DNA of 64,000 nucleotides from Franzmannia qiaohouensis (GCF_031451695.1 NZ_JARWAM010000006.1:243806-307805), one strand, 5' to 3'. Counted from the stretch's first letter, positions 7,159-14,890 are shown. Notes: generated from the sequence alone by a model not told the origin. Numbers and translations are program-made.

Positions 7159-8280
7159 CTAGTCGTATTCACTATAATCGGGTTCAATCGTTCCGAAATC
7201 AATTGCTCCAATAGGACTTACAACCTCAATTTCATCCACCGTAAGATCGCCGATTGGGCCATCAAGATCACCAGATATCGTAATAAGTATTTCTGACTGA
7301 AATTCTTCAACTGCCGTTGCGGTAATACCGCCCATATAGACATGATCACGATCTATCGAGTCATAGACTGAAAGAGAGAATTCACCCTCCGCCTCTACAG
7401 TGATATTTGCTAACGCTTCCAATACAACCCAATCTTCATCTTTATCAATTATCCGGAACTCTTTATCCAAAAGCTCAAACTCTTTAAACCACCCGTGACA
7501 GCCTTCAGGCTCCCAATATAGGTGTGAATCAGCGTCTTGATCAGGGGTAAAACCATCAAAAACAGACTCCAGCCCTGATTCAATTGATGACAGGAAAGTA
7601 TCAGCAGTACCTTCGTTTAGGGCTTTTTCTAGGTTAGCTAATAGCGCGTACGGAGCATTAGTCCTGTTAAAGCTGGATAGGCCTTTCGACAGGTCTTCTT
7701 GATAATCTATTCGATCCGATGATTCACAGTAACTTTTCCAGTCTCCATCTTTGGCTACTGCTAATACGTCAATGTCATTTTCATCGGCCCATTCCTCAAC
7801 AGCCATAAGCACGATGGCATCTGGAAATTCATTCTTCTTTTTCCCAGTCTCGGCGAATGGTGGCTTATTTGAGAAATATTCCGTAAGAAGATCTGACACC
7901 GATACGTAATCGCCACTATCTAATACCAATGCTCCTGTAGAATCTATAAATTTTTCAACTCTGCTCTCAGCAAGACCTTCGATTTCTTTGCTGTCTATAA
8001 GTACCTGTTTAGCAGGATTTAGCTCGCTACCTTCAAAAAACAGGTGGTCCCCAGCATCATTCAAGGCTTTTTCTAAAGCAGCTTTTGATACTTTAATCTT
8101 ACTTTCGAGGTGGCTTTTGACCTCATTTTTAATCACATCAGGAAAGAGGTATTCAATAGGACTTTTTTTAAACTGAGATAGTTTACCTAGTAGCCCTTTT
8201 TCAAGTCGCAAACCATTTCCATCAAATATTGAGGTGTCGACTAAAAGTGCTCCGTATTCTTTTTCTACTTCTTCGGTCAT
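7159..8280 (-). CDS. PIN-like (DUF4935-type) nuclease domain protein, 373 aa
   Basis: The N-terminus has a PIN-type first acidic strand, LLVDTSIF (Asp15), then PDVIKNEVKSH with a candidate second acidic residue. KKKNEFPDAIVLMAVEEWADE and later VAKDGDW supply further acidic positions. This spacing matches the DUF4935 group of PIN-like domains, which are metal-dependent RNases or DNases often found in conflict systems. The last 150 residues are very acidic (Asp, Glu) and look like beta strands; I cannot name that domain. The gene lies in its own cassette and its attC (E) begins three bases after the stop. Start at 8280 chosen because the attC lies just upstream. Confidence 0.7.
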   Translation of the reverse strand: MTEEVEKEYGALLVDTSIFDGNGLRLEKGLLGKLSQFKKSPIEYLFPDVIKNEVKSHLESKIKVSKAALEKALNDAGDHLFFEGSELNPAKQVLIDSKEIEGLAESRVEKFIDSTGALVLDSGDYVSVSDLLTEYFSNKPPFAETGKKKNEFPDAIVLMAVEEWADENDIDVLAVAKDGDWKSYCESSDRIDYQEDLSKGLSSFNRTNAPYALLANLEKALNEGTADTFLSSIESGLESVFDGFTPDQDADSHLYWEPEGCHGWFKEFELLDKEFRIIDKDEDWVVLEALANITVEAEGEFSLSVYDSIDRDHVYMGGITATAVEEFQSEILITISGDLDGPIGDLTVDEIEVVSPIGAIDFGTIEPDYSEYD

Positions 8281-8295
8281 TGACTACTCCCTGAC

Positions 8296-8397
8296 ACATA
8301 ACGTCGTGGTGTGCGGCGAGGCCGCATTTGGCGGACTGCTTGCTCTGCAAGCAGTGTGACAAATGTGGAATCGTCCGACACTACCACCTTGTTATTT
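8296..8397 (-). repeat. integron attC site F
   Basis: On the minus strand AAATAACAAGGTGGTAGTG ... CACCACGACGTTATGT. The outer arms GGTGGT / ACCACC and the inner palindrome CTGCTTGCAGAGCAAGCAG give a long imperfect stem. It is the last recognisable attC on the right; the cassette it would close (8398 onward) contains no gene. Confidence 0.75.
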
Positions 8398-8496
8398 GCT
8401 GATGGCGCTGCACTGACATTTGCAACCGAAAATGGATGCGCCGGCAGCTAGCCGAAAGCGAGCGAGGGGAAGGAGCAATTGCTGGCCTCTTCTCTG

Positions 8497-8566
8497 CCTT
8501 AAGACCAAGCGGTCGTCCTGTACAGCAAATCACGACTTGCTTACCGGCGACCGCTTGGTCTTAAGG
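8497..8566. repeat. 19-bp perfect inverted repeat in a gene-less segment
   Basis: CCTTAAGACCAAGCGGTCG (8497-8515) is repeated as its exact complement at 8548-8566 with a 32-base loop. Outer arms CTCTGCC (8492-8498) and GGCAGAG (8577-8583) extend it with a one-sided bulge. The whole 8398-8649 segment has no open frame worth calling. It could be a recombination-site relic, a transcript stem, or a small non-coding cassette. Confidence 0.65.
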
Positions 8567-8635
8567 TTTGATGATAGGCAGAGGTCTGTCAATTTCATTT
8601 CCTATACTTTGTTCTCATATCAGCCAGCCTCAATA

Positions 8636-8649
8636 TACTGTTTGGATAT
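8636..8649. promoter_or_regulatory. left half of a split LexA/SOS-box-like site, including the IS target duplication
   Basis: TACTGT (8636-8641) is followed by TTGGATAT (8642-8649) at the left edge of the IS. The other half, ACAGCA, lies at 9992-9997 after a second TTGGATAT. Removing the IS and one copy gives TACTGTTTGGATATACAGCA, which fits CTGT-N8-ACAG, the LexA operator of gammaproteobacteria. TATACT at 8634-8639 could be a -10 box for rightward transcription under such an operator. Confidence 0.6.
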
Positions 8650-9983
8650 GGCTCTTCCCTTATTTCAGTGGGTTAGGAGTCATTTCCAGCCCGCCGAAAT
8701 GAAACAGGATCGCCGTTTTGAAGCGCTCTTTGCTGCGGTATCCCTTAGCCCTGACTCGCAGGCCCCGGATCCTGCCGTTCAGTGCCTCGGCCAGTCCGTT
8801 GGAAGCCTTCAGCCGCATGGCGTTGAGAATGCCCCAAAGTTTCTCTTCCACTTGCTCGGCAGCGGTCACCACCGGCCGAATATCAGACGCCTTGGCCAAC
8901 CGAATCCACTCTTGCCAAGCGGCTCGGGCACCACGCACGCGGTTACCTTTCCAGATGTTCCGCGCTTTTTCCTTGAGGTACCACGCGATCGTGGTATTCG
9001 AGAACTGGCTCGATAGCCAATTGAGAGTGGCGCGCTCTCGCTCATCGAGCCTGTCTCGGCGCTTCAGCCAAGAGTAGCGCGACTGATGGGCTGTCCGGCG
9101 CAGAGAGGCGTCTACCGAATGGAGTTCGGACTTACGCGTCGCATTAAGCGCATCGTTCAGGGTCTGGGCGATATGAAAGTGGTCGAAGGCAATCTTGCGG
9201 CGCGCCTTCTCAACATGAACGAACGTGGCCTTGCGATAGGCAGGGCTCATGTCCATTGAGACGGATTCGATACTGGCGCGTTGCGCTTTCGTGAGCGACA
9301 AATAGCATCGCGACAGACTGTCGGCAGACTTGCCATCTTCGACGACAATTACCCGCCCTTGGTGATTCGAGAGGATGGTGACGTAGTCGTGGCCCTTACG
9401 GAAGGCGGTTTCATCCACTGATAGAAAGCGCACATCCGGGGATGTCCTTGCCGCCAGGCCTCTCCGAACTGCCCGCTTCATGATGCCGTCAATGGCCGTC
9501 CAGCCCAGTTGCAGTTGCCGACTGACAGCCTGGATCGATGCTTCCTTCAGCCATTGAATCACCAGGGCCTCAAAGAGCGCGGTGTAGCGACTGTTGCCTT
9601 CTGCCCAGGGCACCTGGATCGTCAGACAGCCATGCTCTGGACAGCGGACACGAGGCACATCCGCCACCACCTTGGTCTGGAACTGACAGGTGTCGAGATG
9701 ACGCCACTGGCGGCGTCGCTTGTCGTAACGTGGAGCGGGCTTATCACACTGGGGACAGCACAGATTCGCAGAGGTATCGCACTCGACCTGCACCTCGACC
9801 AAACCACTGATCTCATCAAGGTCCACATCGCTGACGAACCACGGGGTAGAAAGGCCGAGAATACGTTCGTAGAGCTGGTTCTGATCCATGGTCTCCCCAT
9901 CACAGTGTGATCATGACAGGGACTATGGTGGTAGAACGGAAGGCCAGATGGAACCAGCACCCACTACATTAGGTGATGACCCT
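8650..9983 (-). mobile_element. ISL3-family insertion sequence with 8-bp target duplication
   Basis: The left end reads GGCTCTTCCCTTATTTCAG and the complement of the right end GGGTCATCACCTAATGTAG; over the first 24 bases 17 match, giving imperfect terminal inverted repeats. Both sides are flanked by TTGGATAT (8642-8649 and 9984-9991), an 8-bp direct repeat as is usual for ISL3. The element is 1334 bp with a single transposase gene, also usual for this family. The duplication is perfect, so the insertion is probably recent. Confidence 0.92.
8660..9889 (-). CDS. ISL3-family transposase, 409 aa
   Basis: An N-terminal zinc ribbon (CPQCDKP about 45-51, then CPEHGC near 85) precedes a helix-turn-helix-like region and the DDE catalytic core, with LSVDETAFRKGHDYVT carrying the first Asp, SVSMDMSPAY the second, and a C-terminal Glu around NGLAEALNGRIRG. 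The FDHFHI motif is typical of ISL3 transposases. The frame is intact from 9889, so the element may be active. It is transcribed in the same direction as the cassette genes; outward transcription into the array is possible but not shown. Confidence 0.93.
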   Translation of the reverse strand: MDQNQLYERILGLSTPWFVSDVDLDEISGLVEVQVECDTSANLCCPQCDKPAPRYDKRRRQWRHLDTCQFQTKVVADVPRVRCPEHGCLTIQVPWAEGNSRYTALFEALVIQWLKEASIQAVSRQLQLGWTAIDGIMKRAVRRGLAARTSPDVRFLSVDETAFRKGHDYVTILSNHQGRVIVVEDGKSADSLSRCYLSLTKAQRASIESVSMDMSPAYRKATFVHVEKARRKIAFDHFHIAQTLNDALNATRKSELHSVDASLRRTAHQSRYSWLKRRDRLDERERATLNWLSSQFSNTTIAWYLKEKARNIWKGNRVRGARAAWQEWIRLAKASDIRPVVTAAEQVEEKLWGILNAMRLKASNGLAEALNGRIRGLRVRAKGYRSKERFKTAILFHFGGLEMTPNPLK

Positions 9984-9997
9984 TGGATATACAGCAT
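9984..9997. promoter_or_regulatory. right half of the split LexA/SOS-box-like site
   Basis: TTGGATAT (second copy of the target duplication, 9984-9991) is followed by ACAGCA (9992-9997) and a T-run. It completes the box begun at 8636. The next 220 bases to the right contain no gene; an ATG at 10009 is followed at once by a stop (ATG TAC TAG). If this was an integrase promoter, the integrase gene has been lost. Confidence 0.55.
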
Positions 9998-10084
9998 TTT
10001 TTTGCTTCATGTACTAGGCTGATATTGGATCTCGCTCGCTATCGCGCAAATAACAGGTATTGGATAGCACGCTCGTTCATTATC

Positions 10085-10106
10085 TTGAACGCGCCGGCGT
10101 GTTCAA
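10085..10106. repeat. 22-bp near-perfect palindrome between the array and the core genome
   Basis: TTGAACGCGCCGGCGTGTTCAA pairs with itself except for one G/T position. No T-run follows. It lies in the otherwise gene-less 9998-10215 stretch that joins the cassette array to the FosA-like gene. It may be an operator, a stem in a transcript, or a decayed recombination site; GCAAATAACA at about 10053 recalls the outer box of attC F. Confidence 0.4.
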
Positions 10107-10215
10107 CAATCTTATCTAGCCTGCTTTCTTTGCACCTAACCCATTGATACCTAAAGAAACTAAGTATAGCTCGGCAACTTATGCAGAAGTCGCGAGCGCG
10201 CTGCATTTGCCGGTT

Positions 10216-10650
10216 TCAATCATCCTTTTGCTGTTGAACAAACCACTTCAGCCCGTCATAGGGCTGTTCCCTGAGCGCCGCCAAGCGGCTTTTAAGGTCA
10301 CCGGAGTGGATCTCCAGCTTGTGCCCATCGGGGTCTAGGAAGTAGAGGGAATCCCCTTCGCTGCGGTTGTGCTTCCAAATGGTGGCGTTGCAGGCACGGA
10401 TGGCGTCAGCCGTGTCGTTGAAGGCTTGGCTGGGTACGGAAAAGGCCAGGTGGGTGTAATCAGGATGGGGAGCACTGCGTGCTTCGGCATCAAGCGAGAG
10501 GCAGATCCAGTCGTCGCCGGCTTGCAGGTAGGCGCCACGCGTCCATTTAGCGATGGGCTTGAGGCCTAGCACCTCGGTATAGAAGGCGAATGCACGCTCG
10601 AGATCGCTGACGGCCAAGGTGACGTGGTTAATGCCGGTGATCAATGCCAT
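10216..10650 (-). CDS. FosA-like fosfomycin thiol transferase (glyoxalase superfamily)
   Basis: About 144 residues, the normal FosA length. TGINHVTLAVSDL near the start, DYTHLAF in the middle, and HKLEIHSGD carry the His, His, Glu metal ligands of FosA; the phosphonate-binding loop WKHNRSEGDSLYFLDPDGH is nearly identical to that of chromosomal FosA proteins, and SRLAALREQPYDGLKWF fits the C-terminus. Such enzymes add glutathione to fosfomycin. Start: ATG at 10650 is possible, but AGGGAG lies six bases before a TTG at 10644, which would give MITGINHVTL, exactly collinear with known FosA. It sits right beside the integron debris yet lacks its own attC, so it is probably chromosomal. Confidence 0.85.
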   Translation of the reverse strand: MALITGINHVTLAVSDLERAFAFYTEVLGLKPIAKWTRGAYLQAGDDWICLSLDAEARSAPHPDYTHLAFSVPSQAFNDTADAIRACNATIWKHNRSEGDSLYFLDPDGHKLEIHSGDLKSRLAALREQPYDGLKWFVQQQKDD

Positions 10651-10880
10651 CTCCCTGTCGATGGGCAATCGTTAGGCACGCTACCGCCCCGAGAATGCAT
10701 ATCGCGTTGATGCGATAGTCCCGTACGTACGCATTTTTCTACAGCCGTCTCAGCGGCCTTAGGGATTCATACTAGGCGGGATGGCTCTTGCCGGCAAAAC
10801 GAATCAGGCGCCACTTATCAACGCAGTTCGTGGCTTTGCACTGGGTTAGTGATGGGTAAGTAATGGCTTACTTGCACGGA

Positions 10881-10904
10881 AACGGGCAGCCTTGGCTGCC
10901 CGTT
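10881..10904 (-). terminator. likely terminator after the bactofilin gene
   Basis: AACGGGCAGCC and GGCTGCCCGTT with a TT loop form a perfect 11-bp stem. It lies 38 bases after the stop of the minus-strand bactofilin. The T-run is weak on both strands. A near-copy of this stem is at 12278-12297. The 10669-10880 stretch between it and the fosA-like gene shows no gene. Confidence 0.65.
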
Positions 10905-10941
10905 GTTTGTGGTGCTAGTGGCGCTGTAGCCGTTGGTTGGC

Positions 10942-11511
10942 TCAGGTGTTCTCTTCGCGCTGTGTTTCCGCTTCGGCGGATTCGTCGGCGTCGTCATCGT
11001 CGATTGTGGGCTCGGCGTCGTGTTGGGCGTAAGGCTGGGGCGCCGGCTTGCTGACGCTGCCGCCGAAGGCGGAGCGCAGGACGTCGTTCTCGGCGTCCAT
11101 ATCGATGTTGCCTTGGAAGACGGCGCCGTCCTCGAGCACCAGGCAGGGGGTGATGATGGTGCCGGTGATCTGCGCGGTGTGGTGAACGGTGATCTTGTGC
11201 GAGGCGATCAGGCGCCCTTCTACGCTGCCGGCCACGTTTAGCGTCTGTGCGACGATATCGCCCTCTACGCGGCCGTCGTTGCCGATGCTGACGGTGTTGC
11301 GCTTGAACTCCACCGTGCCGACTACCTGGCCGTCGATGATCAGCTCCTCCTCACCGACGACGCTGCCTTCGATGCTGGTATGGGCGCCGATGGTGGCCGG
11401 GCGCCCGTTACCGCTGCGCGGCTCGTCCCTGCTTGGGGCCGTGTATGAGGAAGCGGGAGGCGACCCCGTATGATCGGCAGGAACACTGGTGGGCTTGTGC
11501 TTGCTGAACAT
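10942..11511 (-). CDS. bactofilin family cytoskeletal protein
   Basis: 189 residues from MFSKHKPTSV, with GGAG about 12 bases upstream; an in-frame extension to 11664 would have no good ribosome site. After a Pro/Ser/Arg-rich linker, residues about 38-150 form repeated beta rungs (IGAHTSIEGSVVGEEELIIDGQVVGTVE, VEGDIVAQTLNVAGSVEGRLIASHKITV, GTIITPCLVLEDGAVFQGNIDM), the bactofilin beta-helix. The C-terminus is acidic and disordered. Bactofilins polymerise without nucleotide and place cell-wall or polarity factors. It is divergent from a second bactofilin at 11688. Confidence 0.88.
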   Translation of the reverse strand: MFSKHKPTSVPADHTGSPPASSYTAPSRDEPRSGNGRPATIGAHTSIEGSVVGEEELIIDGQVVGTVEFKRNTVSIGNDGRVEGDIVAQTLNVAGSVEGRLIASHKITVHHTAQITGTIITPCLVLEDGAVFQGNIDMDAENDVLRSAFGGSVSKPAPQPYAQHDAEPTIDDDDADESAEAETQREENT

Positions 11512-11687
11512 AGGGAAAGGCTCCGGGTAGCGTAAGGGGGAACAATGCGATGCTAGGAGTATTGCCGCATCAGGGTAAGAGCAAAGGCAAGAGTAGCCCT
11601 TGAAAATGGCCGTTAGTCGTGTTTTCTGCCCCTCGCGCGAGCCGCCTATACTGACGCTGGGCATCTTACTTCTATCAAGGGGCAGCT

Positions 11688-12251
11688 ATGGGGGGCGGAG
11701 ACGCGTTATTCATCGCGGGCGTAGTGGCGCTCATCCTGATCATGCTGGATGGCAAGCGGCGTATGCGCAAGCGTGCCGTGGCCAACCAGGCCTCTCCCGT
11801 GCACGCTTCCCCCCAGCATCAACTCGCCCCGCCCCAGGAGCCCGCCACGCCGTCGCTCCGGGCCGAACAACCCGCCAAGGTTAGCTTGCCGACGGTGCCC
11901 CTGGTGGCACCCACCCAGCGCTTGTCAGCACCCGACGGCAGCCTGATCGGCGAGACCCTGCGCATTGCAGGCAAGGTGCGCGCCCGCCAGCCGTTGGTGA
12001 TCCACGGTACCATCGAAGGCGACGTCGAGGCGCCGGAGCAGCCTGTCACCATCACCGAGACGGGGGGCGTCTCCCGCCGCATCGAGGCTCGGCTGATCAG
12101 CGTTGCCGGGCGCGTCGAGGGCCTGCTGGTGGCTACCGACCAGGCCATCCTGCTGCCCAGTGCACGGGTCAACGGCAGCATCGAGGCGAAGCGCATGAAA
12201 TGCGCAGAAGGCGCCTGGCTGTCGGCCAAGGTTCGCGTAACGTCGCGCTAG
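11688..12251 (+). CDS. membrane-anchored bactofilin-like protein
   Basis: 187 residues; AAGGGG precedes the ATG. Residues 5-20 (DALFIAGVVALILIML) form one membrane segment, followed by a basic stop-transfer patch KRRMRKR and a Pro/Gln-rich linker to about residue 75. The rest has bactofilin-like rungs (GETLRIAGKVRARQPLVIHGTIEGDVE, LISVAGRVEGLLVATDQAILLPSARVNGSIEAKRM). It probably anchors bactofilin polymers to the inner membrane. It shares a 176-bp divergent promoter region with the soluble bactofilin, suggesting joint work. Confidence 0.8.
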   Translation: MGGGDALFIAGVVALILIMLDGKRRMRKRAVANQASPVHASPQHQLAPPQEPATPSLRAEQPAKVSLPTVPLVAPTQRLSAPDGSLIGETLRIAGKVRARQPLVIHGTIEGDVEAPEQPVTITETGGVSRRIEARLISVAGRVEGLLVATDQAILLPSARVNGSIEAKRMKCAEGAWLSAKVRVTSR

Positions 12252-12277
12252 GCGCGCCCTCCTCCCATAACGCACAT

Positions 12278-12297
12278 CGGGCAGCCTGGGCTGCCCG
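12278..12297. terminator. bidirectional terminator between bactofilin-like gene and trpC
   Basis: CGGGCAGCC-TG-GGCTGCCCG, a 9-bp perfect stem placed 26 bases after the plus-strand bactofilin stop and 28 bases after the minus-strand trpC stop. It is almost the same sequence as the stem at 10881-10904. Confidence 0.65.
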
Positions 12298-12325
12298 TTG
12301 TTGGTGCTGCTGGTTGGTTTCCGGT

Positions 12326-13132
12326 TTAGAAGAACAGCCGCCGCAGGGCTTCGCCGGGGTCCTCTTCGCGCATGAAGGCTTCGCCGACCAGGAAGCCGTG
12401 CACGTCGTGCTCGCGCATGCGCAGTACGTCGTCGCGGGTGTGGATGCCGGACTCGGTAATCACGGTAACGCCTTCGGGGATTTGCGACAGCAGCTCGAAG
12501 GTGGTCTCCAGGCGGGTGTCGAAGGTGTGCAGGTCGCGGTTGTTGATGCCCACCAGCGAGAGCTCCAGGCGCAGGGCGCGCTCGAGTTCGCGCTGGTCGT
12601 GCACTTCCACCAGCACGTCCATGCCCAGTGCTTCGGCCTGCTGGTAGAGGTCGAGCATACGCGCGTCGTCCAGCGCGGCGACGATCAGCAGGATGCAGTC
12701 GGCGCCGATGGCGCGGGCTTCGCTGACCTGGTAGCCGTGGGTGATGAAGTCCTTGCGGATCACCGGCAGGTCGCAGGCTTCACGGGCTTCGATCAGGAAG
12801 TCTTCGTGGCCCTGGAAGAAGTCGGCGTCGGTGAGCACCGAGAGGCAGGCGGCACCGCCGGCCTGGTAGCTGGTGGCGATCTCGCCGGGGCGGAAGTCTT
12901 CACGCATCACGCCCTTGGAGGGCGAGGCCTTCTTGATCTCGGCGATCACTGCCGGGTCGCCGGCCTCGATGCGTTCGTCCAGCGCCTTGATAAAGCCGCG
13001 CGGCGCGCTCTGCTGGCGCGCCAGGGCCAGCAGGTCGGTCTCGGTCACCGCCAGGCTGCGCTCGTGTACTTCTTCGTCCTTGCGCGCCAGGATCTGCGCG
13101 AGGATGGTGGGCATGCCCTGTGTGGTTGTCAT
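12326..13132 (-). CDS. trpC: indole-3-glycerol-phosphate synthase
   Basis: 268 residues from MTTTQGMPTILAQ (GGGGAC upstream; an ATG at 13156 in the same frame is an alternative). The TIM-barrel motifs are clear: VIAEIKKASPSKG (catalytic Glu and Lys), GGAACLSVLTD, PVIRKDFI, GADCILLIVAAL, EVHDQRELERAL, VGINNRDL and TESGI. It closes the indole ring in tryptophan synthesis, converting carboxyphenylamino-deoxyribulose phosphate to indole-glycerol phosphate. Last gene of trpGDC; not fused to trpF. It should share the Trp attenuator upstream of trpG. Confidence 0.97.
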   Translation of the reverse strand: MTTTQGMPTILAQILARKDEEVHERSLAVTETDLLALARQQSAPRGFIKALDERIEAGDPAVIAEIKKASPSKGVMREDFRPGEIATSYQAGGAACLSVLTDADFFQGHEDFLIEAREACDLPVIRKDFITHGYQVSEARAIGADCILLIVAALDDARMLDLYQQAEALGMDVLVEVHDQRELERALRLELSLVGINNRDLHTFDTRLETTFELLSQIPEGVTVITESGIHTRDDVLRMREHDVHGFLVGEAFMREEDPGEALRRLFF

Positions 13133-13168
13133 GTCGCTATGTCCCCGTAGCAGCATTGCAGGGTGCCG

Positions 13169-14188
13169 TCAGTCGGCAAACACCCGGGTGAAGTCGGCCA
13201 GTTCTTTCATCTTTTCCCGCGGCAGCCCGGAGGCCTGGGCGTCCTGGGCCATGGCCACCCCTTCCTTCAGGGTATCGGCAATGCCGGATACGTAAAGGGC
13301 GGCGCCGGCATTGAGGGCGACGATATCCGCCGCGGGGCCGTCGCCGGCCAGGGCCTCGTGCACCAGGCGCAGGCTGTCTTCGGCGGTGACCACCTTGAGC
13401 GGCGTCAGCGCTTGGCGCTCGATGCCGAAGTCCTCGGGGGCGATGGTGTACTCGACGATCTCGCCCTCCTTGAGCTCGGCGACCCGGGTCGGCGCGGCCA
13501 GCGAGATCTCGTCGAGGCCATCTTCGGCGTGGACCACCATCACATGGCGGCTACCCAGGCGCTTGAGCACCTCGGCCATCAGCCGCACCAGCTTGGGGTC
13601 GTAGACACCGAGCAGCTGGTTGGGAGCGCCGGCCGGGTTGGTCAGCGGGCCGAGGATGTTGAACAGGGTACGCACGCCCATCTCGCGGCGCGGGCCGATG
13701 GCGTGGCGCATGGCCTGGTGGTGCATCGGCGCGAACATGAAGCCGACCCCGACCTGGTCGATGCAGCGCGCCACCTGCTCGGCGTCGAGCTCGATCTTGA
13801 TGCCGGCCACGGCGAACAGGTCGGCGCTGCCGGAGGAGGAAGAGACGCTGCGGTTGCCGTGCTTGGCGACATGGGCGCCGCCCGCCGCGGCGACGAAGCT
13901 GGAGGCGGTGGAGACGTTGAACAGGTTGGCGCCGTCGCCGCCGGTGCCGACGATGTCGACGACGTTCTCGCCGTGCACGCTCACCGGGGTCATCAGCTCG
14001 CGCATGACCTGGGCGGCGGCGCTGATCTCCTCGGCGCTCTCGCCTTTCATCGAGAGCGCGATCAGGAAGCCGCCGATCTGGGCGTCGGTGGCCTCGCCGG
14101 TCATGATGGTGCGCATTACCGCGTGGGTCTGGTCGAACGTCAGGCTCTGGCCGCGCATCACGGCGTCGATGGCCTCTCGCATCTGCAT
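13169..14188 (-). CDS. trpD: anthranilate phosphoribosyltransferase
   Basis: 339 residues, normal length. The glycine-rich loop VDIVGTGGDGANLFNVSTASSFVAA and AKHGNRSVSSSSGSADL bind PRPP; GVRTLFNILGPLTNPA and VVHAEDGLDEIS are also TrpD hallmarks. It transfers phosphoribose from PRPP to anthranilate. The start at 14188 has GGAG nine bases upstream and lies 13 bases after the trpG stop, so the two are translated in tandem. No fused glutamine amidotransferase domain: that is the separate trpG. Confidence 0.97.
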   Translation of the reverse strand: MQMREAIDAVMRGQSLTFDQTHAVMRTIMTGEATDAQIGGFLIALSMKGESAEEISAAAQVMRELMTPVSVHGENVVDIVGTGGDGANLFNVSTASSFVAAAGGAHVAKHGNRSVSSSSGSADLFAVAGIKIELDAEQVARCIDQVGVGFMFAPMHHQAMRHAIGPRREMGVRTLFNILGPLTNPAGAPNQLLGVYDPKLVRLMAEVLKRLGSRHVMVVHAEDGLDEISLAAPTRVAELKEGEIVEYTIAPEDFGIERQALTPLKVVTAEDSLRLVHEALAGDGPAADIVALNAGAALYVSGIADTLKEGVAMAQDAQASGLPREKMKELADFTRVFAD

Positions 14189-14201
14189 GGGGCTGTCTCC
14201 G

Positions 14202-14795
14202 TTAGGCGCGACGTGAAAGAAAGTTCTGCAGGAGCTCGTGCCCCTGGCGCGTCAGGATCGACTCGGGGTGGAACTGCACCCCTTCGATGTCCAGTGTCTT
14301 GTGGCGCAGGCCCATGATCAAGCCAGGGGTGACGTCGCTGTCATCCACCCAGGCGGTCACTTCCAGGCACTCGGGCAGGGTCTCGGCGGCCACTACCAGG
14401 GAATGATAGCGGGTTACCTCCAGCGGGTCCTCGAGGCCGGCGAACACACCATGGCCGCCGTGGCGCACCCTGGAGGTCTTGCCGTGCATCACCTGGGGGG
14501 CACGTACCACCTCGCCGCCGTAGACCTGGCCGATGGCCTGGTGGCCCAGGCAGATGCCCAGTATCGGCAGCTTGCCGGCAAAGTGCTCAATGGCGGCCAT
14601 CGAGATGCCCGCCTCGTTGGGCGTGCACGGGCCGGGAGAGACCACCAGATGGCTTGGCGCCAGCGCCTCGATCTCGTCAATGGTGATGGCGTCGTTGCGG
14701 AAAGTGTGCACCTCGGCCCCCAGCTCGGCCAGATACTGCACCACGTTGTAGGTGAAGCTGTCGTAGTTATCGATCATCAGCACGGACATGGCCAT
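14202..14795 (-). CDS. trpG: anthranilate synthase glutamine amidotransferase subunit
   Basis: 197 residues. Class I amidotransferase with the nucleophile in ILGICLGHQAIGQ (Cys about 84), the His-Glu pair in GVQFHPESI, and the N-terminal MIDNYDSFTYNVVQYL. It hands ammonia to TrpE, whose gene is 12 kb away at 26499-27998. A role also in 4-aminobenzoate synthesis (as PabA) cannot be excluded from the sequence, but linkage to trpDC and the attenuator favours TrpG. Two in-frame ATGs (14795, 14789) are possible starts. Confidence 0.95.
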   Translation of the reverse strand: MAMSVLMIDNYDSFTYNVVQYLAELGAEVHTFRNDAITIDEIEALAPSHLVVSPGPCTPNEAGISMAAIEHFAGKLPILGICLGHQAIGQVYGGEVVRAPQVMHGKTSRVRHGGHGVFAGLEDPLEVTRYHSLVVAAETLPECLEVTAWVDDSDVTPGLIMGLRHKTLDIEGVQFHPESILTRQGHELLQNFLSRRA

Positions 14796-14890
14796 GACTC
14801 TGTGTTCCCTATGATGTGTGCTATCGCTAATCGGCGCCGTTACCCAGTGTTCTTAGGGGCCGCGCCAGCCGTGCAGGGAGTCAGCAGACA

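Noticed and set aside
456..8397. CRISPR array
   Set aside because: The repeats differ in sequence and length, are imperfect hairpins, and are separated by genes rather than uniform spacers.
13163..14317. 384-codon plus-strand frame opposite trpD
   Set aside because: Shadow of trpD and the end of trpG.
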